Source: JAJOKK01 sp965370555 | GTDB lineage: Bacteria; Bipolaricaulota; Bipolaricaulia; UBA7950; UBA9294 | Direction: 5' to 3' | Assembly (NCBI GenBank): GCA_965370555.1 | Contig: CBDUVB010000001.1 | Span: 186,001 to 250,000 of the forward strand | DNA: 64,000 nucleotides | Program-made: the position numbers and the translations under genes | Notes under the pieces: model-generated | What the model was told of the DNA's origin: nothing | Databases searched by the model: none | The model's input: only the letters and a program-made list of their open reading frames with translations | In this document: piece by piece, positions 1-9,141 of the stretch | How positions within the stretch are numbered: position 1 is the first letter of the stretch | Layout: the number at the start of each line of letters is the position of its first letter

Positions 1-1397
1 AAACCCTGGTTACCTTCCCGCCAGATTCGGTGAGCGAGATCCTGCCTGGTTTGGCTGAGAGCTGGGAGATTTCTGGAGACGGACTGGTCTACACGTTTAC
101 ACTACGCGAGGAAGCCGCCTTCTCTAACGGTGACCTATTGACTGCCGAAGATGTGGTTTTCAGTTTCAAGCGCATGGAGAATCTGAAAGATAATCCGGCC
201 TTCCTAGCCGATACCATCGAGAGCGTCGAAGCTACCGGCGATCTTACCGTCGTCATGACTCTCAAACAGCCCGATCCGGCTATTCTAGCCAAGCTTGTCT
301 TTGATGCTTTCTCCATCCTCAATGCCTCGGAAGTCCGAGCACATGGTGGTACCGCTGCCGAAGACGCTGCCGAGACTGATACTGCCGAGGGGTGGTTGAT
401 GGATAACTCAGCCGGCACTGGGCCGTATATGGTGGAAAGCTACGAGCCAACCGTACGAACTGTTCTGCTTCGGAACCCCAACTACTGGGGGGCAACTCCA
501 TACTTTGACCGAATCATCATTCGCAACCTCCCCGAATCCGCCACCCAAAAGCTGGCACTTGAAGCAGGGGATCTTCATATCGCAATGGACGTGACTCCTG
601 ATCAGGTCTCCTCTCTCGAAGCAAATCCGGGAATTGAAGTGTTCTCCACTCAGAGCGACACCTTGATCTTCCTGCTCTGCAATAAGGACCCGGAGACCGG
701 CGGCCCCGTGACCAATCCGCTTGTCCAACTAGCAATCCGGTATGCCATCGACTATGAGGGCTTCCTCTTCCTGAGTGGGGTAGGGGCAAACACCCCAGCG
801 GCTATGGTCCCACTTGGCTTTGCCGGTGTTTTGGAGTCCTCTGAGGGCCTACCACGTGACCTGGACCGAGCTCGCGGTTTGTTGGCGGGTGCGGGTTACC
901 CCGCTGGCTTTAAGATCGACCTACGATACCCTGACTTCAACTACATCGGCACTAGTTTCGGGGTCGTTGCTCAAAAGGTCCAAGCTGACTTGGCCGAAGT
1001 CGGCATCACTGTCAAGCTTGTTCCAGAAGAGTTTCAGACTTCGCTGGCGGCTTATCGCGCTGGCGAGCAAGGCTTCAGCCTGTGGCTCTGGAATCCCGAT
1101 TATTACGACACGCTGGACTACGTGGAGTTCCTGCCAGAAGGTGTTGTCGGCAACCGAGCTAACTGGACCGACGAGAACGCCGATCAGGAGATCCTCGATC
1201 TGCGGGATGCAGTGAAGATCGCAACCGATCCGGAGAAGAGAAACGAGCTATTCCGCGAGATTCAAATATATGAACAGCATCACGGTCCTTTCGTGCCGTT
1301 GTTCCAGCCCGGCGTGCACTTCGCCTATAGCGCGAGTCTGAAGGGCTTTTACTACAACGGGCAGTGGCGCGTGGACTTGACACAGCTGAGCTTCTAG
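1..1397 (+). CDS. Oligopeptide/dipeptide ABC transporter substrate-binding protein (5' truncated by window edge)
   Basis: Extracytoplasmic solute-binding protein, family 5 (OppA/DppA type), which captures peptides or similar solutes and delivers them to the membrane permeases. The reading frame is open to the window start (codons run from base 3), so the signal peptide and first residues lie outside. The visible part begins with the family 5 landmark LAESWEISGDGLVYTFTLR followed by FSNGDLLTAEDVVFS, and ends with the usual C-terminal lobe. The two permease genes follow on the same strand with no ATPase gene behind them. The substrate cannot be inferred. The family call is firm. Confidence 0.93.
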   Translation, partial: TLVTFPPDSVSEILPGLAESWEISGDGLVYTFTLREEAAFSNGDLLTAEDVVFSFKRMENLKDNPAFLADTIESVEATGDLTVVMTLKQPDPAILAKLVFDAFSILNASEVRAHGGTAAEDAAETDTAEGWLMDNSAGTGPYMVESYEPTVRTVLLRNPNYWGATPYFDRIIIRNLPESATQKLALEAGDLHIAMDVTPDQVSSLEANPGIEVFSTQSDTLIFLLCNKDPETGGPVTNPLVQLAIRYAIDYEGFLFLSGVGANTPAAMVPLGFAGVLESSEGLPRDLDRARGLLAGAGYPAGFKIDLRYPDFNYIGTSFGVVAQKVQADLAEVGITVKLVPEEFQTSLAAYRAGEQGFSLWLWNPDYYDTLDYVEFLPEGVVGNRANWTDENADQEILDLRDAVKIATDPEKRNELFREIQIYEQHHGPFVPLFQPGVHFAYSASLKGFYYNGQWRVDLTQLSF

Positions 1398-1414
1398 TCT
1401 GCACAGCTAAGTTA

Positions 1415-1450
1415 GAGGTGGCGAGATCCGAAGCTGAGTCTCGCCACCTC
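1415..1450 (+). terminator. Perfect 12-bp hairpin between binding-protein and permease genes
   Basis: GAGGTGGCGAGA (1415-1426) is followed after a 12-nt loop by its exact complement TCTCGCCACCTC (1439-1450). No T-run follows. A stable stem here is typical of transporter operons in which the binding protein is made in excess; it may protect the upstream mRNA end or cause partial termination. The stem is seen; the role is inferred. Confidence 0.6.
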
Positions 1451-1481
1451 TTATGATTCACCATTAGCATAGAGGTGCCCT

Positions 1482-2501
1482 ATGCCTCTCCACCTTTACT
1501 TGGTACGTCGAATATTGTTGATGATCCCGCTAGTATTTGGGATTTCGCTCATGGCTTTCATAGTTGCCAATACTGTCCCTGCCGACCCAACTGCCGCCAA
1601 CTTGGGAGAACGAGCGGCTGCCGATCCGGAGATCGTGGCCGCTTTCCAACGCAAATGGGGACTGGACCAGCCCATTCACATCCAGTATTTGACCTATCTG
1701 AAGAACTTGCTACACGGCGACCTTGGAACGTCTATCCGAAGCCACCGGCCGATCACGGAAGAACTGGCCAGGTATTTGCCTGCCACTGTAGAACTATCAA
1801 CGGCTGGTATCTTGGTGAGCTTGGTCGCGGGAGTCATTTTCGGCGTGATCTCGGCAGTGTGGCGTAATCGCCCCATTGATTTTGTCGTCCGAATCTTTTC
1901 ACTCATTGGCGTGAGCGCACCTGTTTTCTGGTTAGCATTAATTGGGCAGCTGGTTCTCTACCGGGATCTGGGCCTCGTACCCGGACCGGGGCGCCTGGAT
2001 ATTGTGCTGACAGCACCTCCCACTGTCACAGGCTTCTATGTCATCGATAGCATTCTGGCTGGGCAATGGCACATTCTCGGCAATGCCCTTGCACACTTGA
2101 TCTTGCCTGCGCTGGTGTTGGGCGCTTTTTCAATGGGTCTCATAGCGCGTATCACGCGCTCGTCGATGTTGGAGGTGCTCTCCCTGGATTACATCACCAC
2201 GGCGCGAAGTAAGGGCTTGCGGGAACGCCTAGTGATTATTCGACATGCGCTGCGCAATGCACTAATGCCAGTGGTGACTGTCATCGGCTTAGCCTACGGG
2301 AACTTATTGTCCGGGGCCGTGCTGACCGAGACGATCTTTGCCTGGGGGGGTATCGGACTCTATGCCTACAATGCCGCACGTACACTCGATTTCCCGGCTA
2401 TCATGGGTGTCAGCATGCTGATTGCTATTGTTTTTATTACAATTAACCTAATAGTCGATATGCTGTATTGCTGGCTTGATCCCCGTATCCGCGTAGATTA
2501 A
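1482..2501 (+). CDS. ABC transporter permease, OppB/DppB type
   Basis: Inner-membrane permease subunit (339 aa) of a peptide/nickel-class ABC importer. It has an N-terminal membrane helix after MPLHLYLVRRI, then the long extracytoplasmic segment seen in DppB proteins, and a cluster of helices. The ATPase-contact (EAA) loop reads SLDYITTARSKGLRE, roughly residues 229-243. The ATG at 1482 has AGAGGTG four bases upstream. It pairs with the DppC-type permease five bases downstream. Expression may be tuned by the hairpin just before it. Confidence 0.93.
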   Translation: MPLHLYLVRRILLMIPLVFGISLMAFIVANTVPADPTAANLGERAAADPEIVAAFQRKWGLDQPIHIQYLTYLKNLLHGDLGTSIRSHRPITEELARYLPATVELSTAGILVSLVAGVIFGVISAVWRNRPIDFVVRIFSLIGVSAPVFWLALIGQLVLYRDLGLVPGPGRLDIVLTAPPTVTGFYVIDSILAGQWHILGNALAHLILPALVLGAFSMGLIARITRSSMLEVLSLDYITTARSKGLRERLVIIRHALRNALMPVVTVIGLAYGNLLSGAVLTETIFAWGGIGLYAYNAARTLDFPAIMGVSMLIAIVFITINLIVDMLYCWLDPRIRVD

Positions 2502-2506
2502 GGCAA

Positions 2507-3355
2507 ATGAAAATACTGAAAGTCATCCGCTCGCAGACACGCCGAAACCCCTTGATGGTTGTTGGCTTGGTGGTCTGCATCCTGTGGTTTGCCGTGTCGC
2601 TTGTTCCAAATCTAGTGGCTCCCTATGGTCCTTTGGAGCAAAACATCCGTGAACGACTGCAGCCGCCAAGCGCGAGCCACATTCTTGGAACCGATCAACT
2701 GGGGCGTGATGTACTATCGCGCGTCTTGTATGGTGGACGAATCTCGTTACCAGCTGGCTTGCTGGTCGTTGTCAGCGCGGCCATTGTTGGCACGGCCATG
2801 GGTGGCGTCGCGGGGTATATCGGAGGTGCGTGGGACGAAACACTTATGCGCATCACCGAGGTATTCATGTCTTTCCCGATCATCATCCTAGCGATGGCCA
2901 TTACAGCAGCGCTGGGCCCAAGCACAATCAACGCTGTTGTGGCGATGGTAGTGGTCTGGTGGCCTAATTATGCCCGCATCGTACGTAGTCTTGTACTCAG
3001 TGTCAAGGCAAATGAGTACGTTCAAGCAGCCCGCGCCATTGGTGCTTCGCGCACCTACATCTTGTTGCGTACCATTTTGCCGAACTGCGTTGCTCCGGCA
3101 GTGGTCATGTCAACGTTGGACATCGGAAATGCGATTTTGATCTTTGCCTCGCTGAGTTTTCTTGGTTTGGGACCAGAGCCTTCCGCTGCGGAATGGGGAC
3201 GCATGGTCGCTGACGGTATTGATTACTTCGATCAGTGGTGGCTCAGCACCTTCCCCGGTATCGCAATATTCACAGTCATCTTGTCGTTCAACCTTGTTGG
3301 CGACGGATTGCGCGACCTGCTAGATCCGCGTATGCGCAAAGCATTAACCAGGTAA
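2507..3355 (+). CDS. ABC transporter permease, OppC/DppC type
   Basis: Second membrane subunit (282 aa) of the same importer. The short cytoplasmic N-terminus with RRNPLMVVGLVV, the LGTDQLGRDVLSRVLYGGR signature and the EAA loop (EYVQAARAIGASR, about residues 168-180) are characteristic of DppC/OppC. It starts five bases after the OppB-type gene. No ATP-binding gene follows: the next 145 bases are non-coding and then a convergent gene begins. The importer must use ATPases encoded elsewhere, possibly the oppD/oppF pair at 61-63 kb. Confidence 0.93.
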   Translation: MKILKVIRSQTRRNPLMVVGLVVCILWFAVSLVPNLVAPYGPLEQNIRERLQPPSASHILGTDQLGRDVLSRVLYGGRISLPAGLLVVVSAAIVGTAMGGVAGYIGGAWDETLMRITEVFMSFPIIILAMAITAALGPSTINAVVAMVVVWWPNYARIVRSLVLSVKANEYVQAARAIGASRTYILLRTILPNCVAPAVVMSTLDIGNAILIFASLSFLGLGPEPSAAEWGRMVADGIDYFDQWWLSTFPGIAIFTVILSFNLVGDGLRDLLDPRMRKALTR

Positions 3356-3500
3356 GAGCAAAGAGCGCTTTCGAGGCCACTGTCACCTGCGAATCCGTAG
3401 GATTGTCCAAGGATCGGCATCGAGTACGCCTTCTTCGTCCCGCCTGCATACCAGATCTCTGTGCGACACGCTCTTTCGTGAGCGACCGCTTGCGTGCGAT

Positions 3501-4478
3501 CTAGTTGTGCTCGCGAAACCAGGAGACTGCCTTCTCTAGCGCGATCCTGGGTGGAGTCTGCGGAAAACCCAGTTCACGGATCGCTTTTGTGGGGTCGTAG
3601 TACATATAGTGCCGCGACATGCGGATCGTCTCCGGCGTCATCCGTGGGGTCGTTCCGGTCAGACGGCACCAGGCCGCATTCAGGTGTGACAACCCGAGGA
3701 TAGGGTAGTAGGGGATCTTCGCGCGTGGCGCCGGAATCCCGGTGATCTTCGAGAGGAGCCCGAGGAGTTCTCCCATGGTCATGTCCTTCCCTCCCAGTAT
3801 ATAGCGCTCCCCGATCCGGCCCTTATCGGCAGCGAGGAGGTGCCCGCGGGCCACGTCCTCGACATCGACCACGTTCATCCCGGTCTCCACGTATGCAGGG
3901 ATCCGATGGTTGATGAAGTCGAGGATAACCTCTCCGGTAGGGGTCGGCTTGATATCGCGCGGCCCGACAGGGAACGATGGGTTGACGATCACCACAGGAA
4001 GGCCCGCGCGCGCGTAGCCGAGTGCGACCTGTTCGGCACGGTACTTGCTCTTCTTGTACCCGCTGATGATCTTTTTGGGATCGACCGTCATCTCCTCGGT
4101 AACAGGGGTCTTCCCCTCCGGCACCGCCAGGGCGGCGACCGAGCTCGTGTAGACGACGCGGTCCACACCTATCTCTCTTGCGACATCGAGTACGTTCCGC
4201 GTCCCCTCGACGTTCACTAGGTCGATCAACCCTGGTTTCCGCACCCAGAAGGAGTAGAGGGCAGCGGCATGAAAGACCCGCTCACACCCCACCATTGTTC
4301 GGCGCAGGGAGTCGATGTCGGTGATATCCCCTTGGACACACTCGATCTCCAAGCCGTCGAGATTGCGCGTATCCGCGCCCTGGCGCACGAGTGCACGGAC
4401 CTCATAGCCCGCCTTCAATAGCTCCTGCACGATGCTCGATCCGATGAACCCCGTTCCACCTGTTACGAATGCCCTCAA
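3501..4478 (-). CDS. NAD-dependent epimerase/dehydratase (extended SDR, HpnA-like)
   Basis: Extended short-chain dehydrogenase (325 aa) acting on a sugar nucleotide or similar carbonyl substrate. The N-terminal Rossmann motif GGTGFIG (residues 7-13), the YTSS serine segment and the catalytic pair in YKKSK (Tyr-x-x-x-Lys, about residues 141-145) are all present. The sequence resembles the hopanoid-associated epimerase HpnA and dihydroflavonol reductase-like proteins, but no hopanoid gene is nearby, so the substrate is open. Translation starts at a TTG preceded by AAGGAGGA at good spacing. It stands alone, convergent with the permease genes. Confidence 0.85.
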   Translation of the reverse strand: MRAFVTGGTGFIGSSIVQELLKAGYEVRALVRQGADTRNLDGLEIECVQGDITDIDSLRRTMVGCERVFHAAALYSFWVRKPGLIDLVNVEGTRNVLDVAREIGVDRVVYTSSVAALAVPEGKTPVTEEMTVDPKKIISGYKKSKYRAEQVALGYARAGLPVVIVNPSFPVGPRDIKPTPTGEVILDFINHRIPAYVETGMNVVDVEDVARGHLLAADKGRIGERYILGGKDMTMGELLGLLSKITGIPAPRAKIPYYPILGLSHLNAAWCRLTGTTPRMTPETIRMSRHYMYYDPTKAIRELGFPQTPPRIALEKAVSWFREHN

Positions 4479-4577
4479 GCGATCCTCCTTCCTTTCGAAA
4501 AACCGGTACGAGCTCTTTATTTTTGGTGTTTCGCCTCGACAGCGATACGCGTTGCGGTAACCCTGATGCGAGAGCAG

Positions 4578-5810
4578 TCAAAACAGCCCCAGTTGTTCAT
4601 CGTCTTTGACATCATCGAGAAGAATCGTTACCTTCCCGTAGACCCCATCGTAACCCGGTTCGATCTGAAGGTCCCCCGCGCGAACCTTCAGGATCCCTCG
4701 CAGTATCCTTCTGGGAACTACTTGACGAAGGTCTTCCTCCGGCAGGTCAAGGAGGATGCGAAACTCGTTCCCAAAGTGGGCAATCAGTCGTTCATACTCG
4801 CGGGCGACCCCCTTTGTCGTCGGTCCTATACCGAGTGCCTGTGCGATGATCTCTTTCAGAGGGACGAGGCTACGATACGGGATCTGCTGTGCGGGGCCCT
4901 CTCCCTGTTGACGATCGGCAAGCTCCTCCACGCGGTGCATCACTCCAATTGTGAGCGGCTTCCCGCAAACAGGGCAGAGATTGTTGTTGGCCATTGCCTC
5001 ACGTGGGGAGAGGACGATCCCGCAGGCGCGGTGTCCGTCGTAGTGGTACTTCCCCTCCTGCGGGTAGAACTCGATCGTCCCGAGGAAATGAGAAGGATCG
5101 CGCTCCTTCATCGCTGCGATGATTCCAGCGTAACTCGGCTCGGGAAGGTCAAACAGGGTCGCCTCGCGCCCGAGCTTCCCGGGAGAGTGAGCATCGGAGT
5201 TGGAGACAAGAGCCAGATCATCGAGTGCGGACAATCGCCCGTTCATCTCGGGATCGCTCGACAGCCCGGTCTCGATGGCGAAGATTCGATCCGTGTACCT
5301 GCCAAAGCATTCTTCCAGTGAGTCGAATCCTGATCGTGAACCGAAGACCGAGAACCACGGGGTCCAGACGTGGGCCGGGATCACCTCCGCTCCCTCCTCC
5401 GCGTTCCAGATTACCTCAACGAGTCGTTCCGCGGAAATGCCGAGGATTGGCCGGCCATCGGCGGCTAGGTTTCCGATCTGCCCGAGTTCGCTGTTTATCC
5501 GCGCCGCACCTTCGATCGACGGCGCGAGGATCACAAGGTGTGCCTTGCGCACCCTGCCCTCTTGACTCCAGATCGCGGAGACCTCTACGGTGAGCATGAA
5601 CAGTACCCCTCCGTAGCGGTAGAGCCCGTTCCCCACTGGCACAAGGTGCTCTTGCAGCTCCTTGTACCACTGCGGGTGGGTGAAATCCCCCGTTCCCAAG
5701 AGAGTGATCCCCTTGATCTTCGCCCAGTGGGCGAGGGTGGGAAGGTCCGTAGTCGGGCTCGTCGCTCTGCTGTAGCGGGAATGGATGTGAAGATCAGAGA
5801 TGATCTGCAT
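4578..5810 (-). CDS. Endonuclease Q (EndoQ)-like PHP-domain protein
   Basis: Probable EndoQ-type endonuclease (410 aa). This family nicks DNA 5' of deaminated bases such as uracil and hypoxanthine. It opens with the PHP metal-binding segment SDLHIHSRYSRATSP, has GTGDFTHP (residues 39-46), further conserved His/Asp motifs including SNSDAHSPGKLGRE, and a small zinc-ribbon-like region around residue 270 (YDGHRACG ... NLCPVCGKPL). The C-terminus resembles helix-hairpin-helix-type sequence found in EndoQ. The ATG at 5810 was chosen because the protein then begins directly at the PHP strand; it overlaps the lipoprotein gene by 17 bases. Several other DNA-damage genes are nearby. Confidence 0.8.
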   Translation of the reverse strand: MQIISDLHIHSRYSRATSPTTDLPTLAHWAKIKGITLLGTGDFTHPQWYKELQEHLVPVGNGLYRYGGVLFMLTVEVSAIWSQEGRVRKAHLVILAPSIEGAARINSELGQIGNLAADGRPILGISAERLVEVIWNAEEGAEVIPAHVWTPWFSVFGSRSGFDSLEECFGRYTDRIFAIETGLSSDPEMNGRLSALDDLALVSNSDAHSPGKLGREATLFDLPEPSYAGIIAAMKERDPSHFLGTIEFYPQEGKYHYDGHRACGIVLSPREAMANNNLCPVCGKPLTIGVMHRVEELADRQQGEGPAQQIPYRSLVPLKEIIAQALGIGPTTKGVAREYERLIAHFGNEFRILLDLPEEDLRQVVPRRILRGILKVRAGDLQIEPGYDGVYGKVTILLDDVKDDEQLGLF

Positions 5811-6450
5811 CGTCCCGTACCGGTGCTGGATAGAACACGTCCGGACAATCGGTGACAAAGGACTCCACGGCCACGGTCGCGTAGAAGATCCGGCTCGAGT
5901 ACTCTTGCGCCGTGACCGTGAAGAGAGCTCGCTCCCCAGGTTCGAGGTCGGAGATCTCCACCGTACCGTCGGTCAGGCGGAGACCATCGACACTGTAGAA
6001 CTTTGCCTTCACCGTTATCGTCCGCAGATTTTGCGTGTAGCGGTTCTCCACCTCCCCGGTAACCTTGACCGGAAACCCAAGGGTGAGATCCCACGTGCGG
6101 ATGAACGCCGCCGGATAGACCGGCACATCTTTGGAGACCGTCCCCGTGATCCCGCGGTCATCCGTCGCAACGAGGGTGACGAGATACGTCCCCTCCTTCT
6201 CGAAACGATGCGCAGCGTCCCAGTAAGTCTTGTCCATCCCCGTTTCATCGCCGAACTCCCAGGCGAGTTCGGTGATGTAATGGTTGGCAACCGTCGTGGA
6301 ATGCGAGAAGAAACGGTAGTCGAGGAGGCCGCTTGAGCCATCGGGACACCACGTGAAATCGGCCGTCGGCCGCACCACCGGGCCGAAACAGCCACCGATG
6401 AGCCCTATCACCAGGAGAACAACCATCAACGCAAGGTATCTCTTCATCAT
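5794..6450 (-). CDS. PKD-domain lipoprotein
   Basis: Predicted surface or periplasmic lipoprotein (218 aa). After MMKRYLALMVVLLVIGLIGG comes a lipobox cysteine (LIGGC), then a PKD-type beta-sandwich with the signature WEFGDETG and GTYLVTLVATDDRG (about residues 60-110). A second domain contains VKVTGEVENRYTQN and resembles FxLYD/DUF3426-like modules of secreted proteins. The start at 6450 has GGGAGGG directly upstream; longer in-frame starts lack a ribosome site. The gene precedes and slightly overlaps the EndoQ-like gene, but a functional link is not obvious. Its function is unknown beyond an adhesive or scaffolding role typical of PKD domains. Confidence 0.8.
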   Translation of the reverse strand: MMKRYLALMVVLLVIGLIGGCFGPVVRPTADFTWCPDGSSGLLDYRFFSHSTTVANHYITELAWEFGDETGMDKTYWDAAHRFEKEGTYLVTLVATDDRGITGTVSKDVPVYPAAFIRTWDLTLGFPVKVTGEVENRYTQNLRTITVKAKFYSVDGLRLTDGTVEISDLEPGERALFTVTAQEYSSRIFYATVAVESFVTDCPDVFYPAPVRDDADHL

Positions 6451-6509
6451 TTTCCCTCCCAAGGGAATCAGTGTAAGCTCGTGAAGATCTTCGAACAAGC
6501 ACGAATGCT

Positions 6510-6535
6510 ACGCACGAGTGCCACGCACGAGTGCC
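6510..6535. repeat. Tandem 13-bp direct repeat
   Basis: ACGCACGAGTGCC occurs twice back to back in the 128-bp gap upstream of the lipoprotein start and behind the alkyltransferase-like gene. It could be a regulator site or replication slippage. Only the repeat itself is certain. Confidence 0.6.
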
Positions 6536-6578
6536 ACCACCCGAGGAAAGGAGAACGCAGACGGATTGGGCGATCTAA

Positions 6579-6923
6579 TCACTCACTCGATGATTCGATC
6601 TCACTGAAGCTGTCCCAGTCGAGACTGTCCCAGCCGAAGCGGTCGAGATCGATCCGTCCACGCGCATCGAAGCAGATTCCCTCCTCTTTGAGGAGAGTGA
6701 TCTGCGGGTTCCCCACACTCGACTCTCCCTTCGCGTTCACCACCCTCTGCCAAGGAACGGGGAACTCCACTGCGTGAGTACGGAGTGCTGCCAAAGCCCA
6801 CCCGACCCGCCGCGGCGTACAGGGCGGACCGACCAGGTATGACACCTGGCCATAGGTCGCCACCTTACCGGCCGGGATCATTCGAATCACGCGATAGATT
6901 CTGTCATAGATACTCTCGCTCAA
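6579..6923 (-). CDS. Alkyltransferase-like protein (ATL; MGMT family without the catalytic cysteine)
   Basis: DNA-lesion sensor of the O6-alkylguanine alkyltransferase family (114 aa). MGMT carries the acceptor cysteine in PCHRVV; here the equivalent is PWQRVV, so Trp replaces Cys. This is the hallmark of ATL proteins, which bind O6-alkylguanine, flip the base and recruit nucleotide excision repair rather than reversing the damage. The DNA-binding segment IPAGKVATYGQVSYLVG is intact. The start is a TTG at 6923 with AGAGG six bases upstream; an earlier TTG at 6941 lacks a ribosome site. The gene is divergent from the aminotransferase gene, 57 bases away. Confidence 0.9.
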   Translation of the reverse strand: MSESIYDRIYRVIRMIPAGKVATYGQVSYLVGPPCTPRRVGWALAALRTHAVEFPVPWQRVVNAKGESSVGNPQITLLKEEGICFDARGRIDLDRFGWDSLDWDSFSEIESSSE

Positions 6924-6980
6924 GGTCAACCTCTTTGCCAATCAAAGCCTATATCGGGTAGAGTAACAGTGGAGGACGAT

Positions 6981-8162
6981 ATGCACAACATCGAGCGAAT
7001 TCGAAATGATTTCCCCGCACTGCACAAGATGATCTTTTTCGCCTCGGCAGGGGTAGGGCCGCTCCCACGGTCAACGATGGTCGTGATGCAGCACTATTTC
7101 AAAGAACTGCGCGTCGACTTTGCCGAAGGGGTCTGGGAAGAGGATCCCAAGAAGGAAGCGCGCAGCCTCGCTGCCAAACTGATCAACGCATCCGAAGAGG
7201 AGATCATCCCCACCATGAGCACCTCGGCCGGGATAAACCTCCTCGCCGGGGGACTAAGGTGGAAACGCGGCGAGAACATCGTACTGAACGACCTGGAGTA
7301 CCCGTCGAACGTCTTCCCCTGGCTCTATCAAGCCGATCGACACGGCCTGGAGGTGAGGATCGTTCGTTCGCGCCGTGGGGTCGTTCCACGCGCTAAGTTG
7401 ATCAAAGCGATCGACCGGAAGACCCGTGTCCTCGCCGTGAGCCACGTCGAATTTGGCACCGGGTACCGCAACGACGTCGCCACGCTTGCAGAGGCCGTCC
7501 ACGCGGTCGGCGGATTGATCTGCGTCGACGCTATCCAGTCGGTCGGCGCGCTGCACGTCGATGTGAAGGACCTCGGGATCGACCTCCTGGCAACCGGTGG
7601 ATACAAATGGCTCTGCGGTCCTATCGGGACAGGATTCACCTACCTGCGGGAAGAATTGCTCGCCTCCATACAGCCGCCGACAGCCGGGTACTGCAACCTG
7701 CCACAGGCGGAGCACGAGACCGTGTGGAACGCCCTCATCTCGGGGAACGCCTATCCGATGGAGCACATGCCATTGGCAGCCGATGGGAGCCGGTTTGAAG
7801 CCCAAGGGCTCTCCCCCCTCCTATTCAAAGGCTTTGTCTCCTCACTCCGGTACTTCCTGGATCTGGGAAGCGAGTCGATAGAGGAGCGCATCGGGGAGCT
7901 TGTCGATCACTTCATCCGCACGCTTCAGCGCGAAGGGATCGCGATCATCTCTCCAACAGGCGCAAAGGAGCGATCCGGTATCGTCACCGTGGACGTCCCG
8001 GTCGACCTTGCCAACCCGGCAGAGGTTAAGAGACTGGAAAAGAAGCTTCACCAGGCGAAGATCATGGCCCTCCCGCGAAGCGGTGGGGTGCGTTTCGCCG
8101 TCCACTTCTTCAACACAGAAGAGGAGATCGATCAGGTCATCGATTTCGTGAAGCACCTGTAA
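6981..8162 (+). CDS. Class V aminotransferase (cysteine desulfurase/isopenicillin epimerase-like)
   Basis: PLP-dependent fold-type I enzyme (393 aa) of the class V aminotransferase family. The PLP lysine lies in TGGYKWLCGP (about residue 214), preceded by the cofactor-binding CVDAIQSVGAL strand. The ATG at 6981 is used because GGAGGA sits five bases upstream; a GTG at 6969 overlaps that site. The family includes cysteine desulfurases, selenocysteine lyases and isopenicillin N epimerase-like proteins. No Fe-S assembly genes are nearby and no clear catalytic cysteine loop is visible, so the substrate is not assigned. Convergent with mutM. Confidence 0.85.
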   Translation: MHNIERIRNDFPALHKMIFFASAGVGPLPRSTMVVMQHYFKELRVDFAEGVWEEDPKKEARSLAAKLINASEEEIIPTMSTSAGINLLAGGLRWKRGENIVLNDLEYPSNVFPWLYQADRHGLEVRIVRSRRGVVPRAKLIKAIDRKTRVLAVSHVEFGTGYRNDVATLAEAVHAVGGLICVDAIQSVGALHVDVKDLGIDLLATGGYKWLCGPIGTGFTYLREELLASIQPPTAGYCNLPQAEHETVWNALISGNAYPMEHMPLAADGSRFEAQGLSPLLFKGFVSSLRYFLDLGSESIEERIGELVDHFIRTLQREGIAIISPTGAKERSGIVTVDVPVDLANPAEVKRLEKKLHQAKIMALPRSGGVRFAVHFFNTEEEIDQVIDFVKHL

Positions 8163-8186
8163 GGTCGCCGCTTAAACCCCTTTCTC

Positions 8187-9035
8187 CTAGCGAGTGATCC
8201 AGGAACGGCGGTCGTGCACGGTATTTCCGCTTGCTTGGCAGGTTGGACAGTAGTAGGTGCGCCTGTTGGCGTAGCGGATCTCGCAGATCCGGTCACCGCA
8301 GACCGGGCAAGGTTCTCCCTCATGCCTGTAGATCTTCAGAAAGTCGCGGATCTCGTCGGTGAATAAACTGTCACCGATGCGAGTGCGTATCTCATCGATC
8401 GCATTCTGCAGGACATCCCTAGTTGCCGCATGGAGTCGCACGACCTCATCTTCGGAGAGGGTGTTCACGTAGCGCACAGGGGAGATCCTCGCGGCGAAGA
8501 GGATCTCATCGGCGTAGGCGCTCCCGATTCCCGCGATCATCTTCTGATCGGTGAGGAGCTTCTTCGCCTGTCGGCGACGGCCAGCGACCATCGCGGAGAG
8601 AGACTCCACGGTGAACTCCGGCGAGAGCGGCTCAACCCCTGCGTCGGCAAGCGGTTTCACCTCCATCGGGTCGGATACAACGTAAACCTTCGCCATCTTT
8701 ATCGACCCATTCTCTATCATCCGCAGGTCTTTCCCATCGGCAAAGGTAATAGTCAGTCCGGTCGCCTTCGTCACTTTTGTATCACTCCTACAGAGAACAA
8801 ACCGACCGGCAAGCATCAAGTGAACAACCAGATGCAGATCTTCGCATAGGGAGAGGATGAGGTGCTTTCCTCTGCGCGCGATCGCGGCAAACGCCTCACC
8901 GACAATCGCCTCAAGCGGTGGGGTGACCGTCTTTAAGATCCCTGGACGGAACGTGCGCGCTGCGACGATCTCGCGATCGATGATCCTCCGCTCCAGCACC
9001 TCCTTCAACGTTTCGAGATCGGGCAGTTCAGGCAT
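8187..9035 (-). CDS. mutM: Formamidopyrimidine-DNA glycosylase family protein (Fpg/MutM)
   Basis: Base-excision glycosylase/AP lyase (282 aa) for oxidised purines. The mature N-terminus begins PELPDLETL, giving the catalytic Pro1-Glu2 after Met removal. The helix-two-turn-helix region reads QKMIAGIGSAYADEILF, and the C-terminal zinc finger has CPVC and CPTC pairs. The sequence after PELP differs from the usual PEVE, so this may be a divergent Fpg/Nei subgroup. The start at 9035 follows GAGGAGG; the longer open frame upstream has no Fpg similarity. It forms a repair neighbourhood with the ATL and EndoQ-like genes. Confidence 0.9.
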   Translation of the reverse strand: MPELPDLETLKEVLERRIIDREIVAARTFRPGILKTVTPPLEAIVGEAFAAIARRGKHLILSLCEDLHLVVHLMLAGRFVLCRSDTKVTKATGLTITFADGKDLRMIENGSIKMAKVYVVSDPMEVKPLADAGVEPLSPEFTVESLSAMVAGRRRQAKKLLTDQKMIAGIGSAYADEILFAARISPVRYVNTLSEDEVVRLHAATRDVLQNAIDEIRTRIGDSLFTDEIRDFLKIYRHEGEPCPVCGDRICEIRYANRRTYYCPTCQASGNTVHDRRSWITR

Positions 9036-9141
9036 CTTCCTCCTCCTCAAGGAAGGATTATACACCCTTCGGATCGTGGCGGGAGCCACACGCCTCTGGT
9101 GACACTTTTTCCGGTCTCCGTGGTACTCTCTGAGTAGGCAT

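Noticed and set aside
3356..3500. Possible start of an oppD gene or a minus-strand gene tail after the second permease
   Set aside because: No Walker A or other ABC motif in the plus frames. A minus frame (TEIWYAGGTKKAYSM) looks mildly coding but has no start, no length and no recognisable family.
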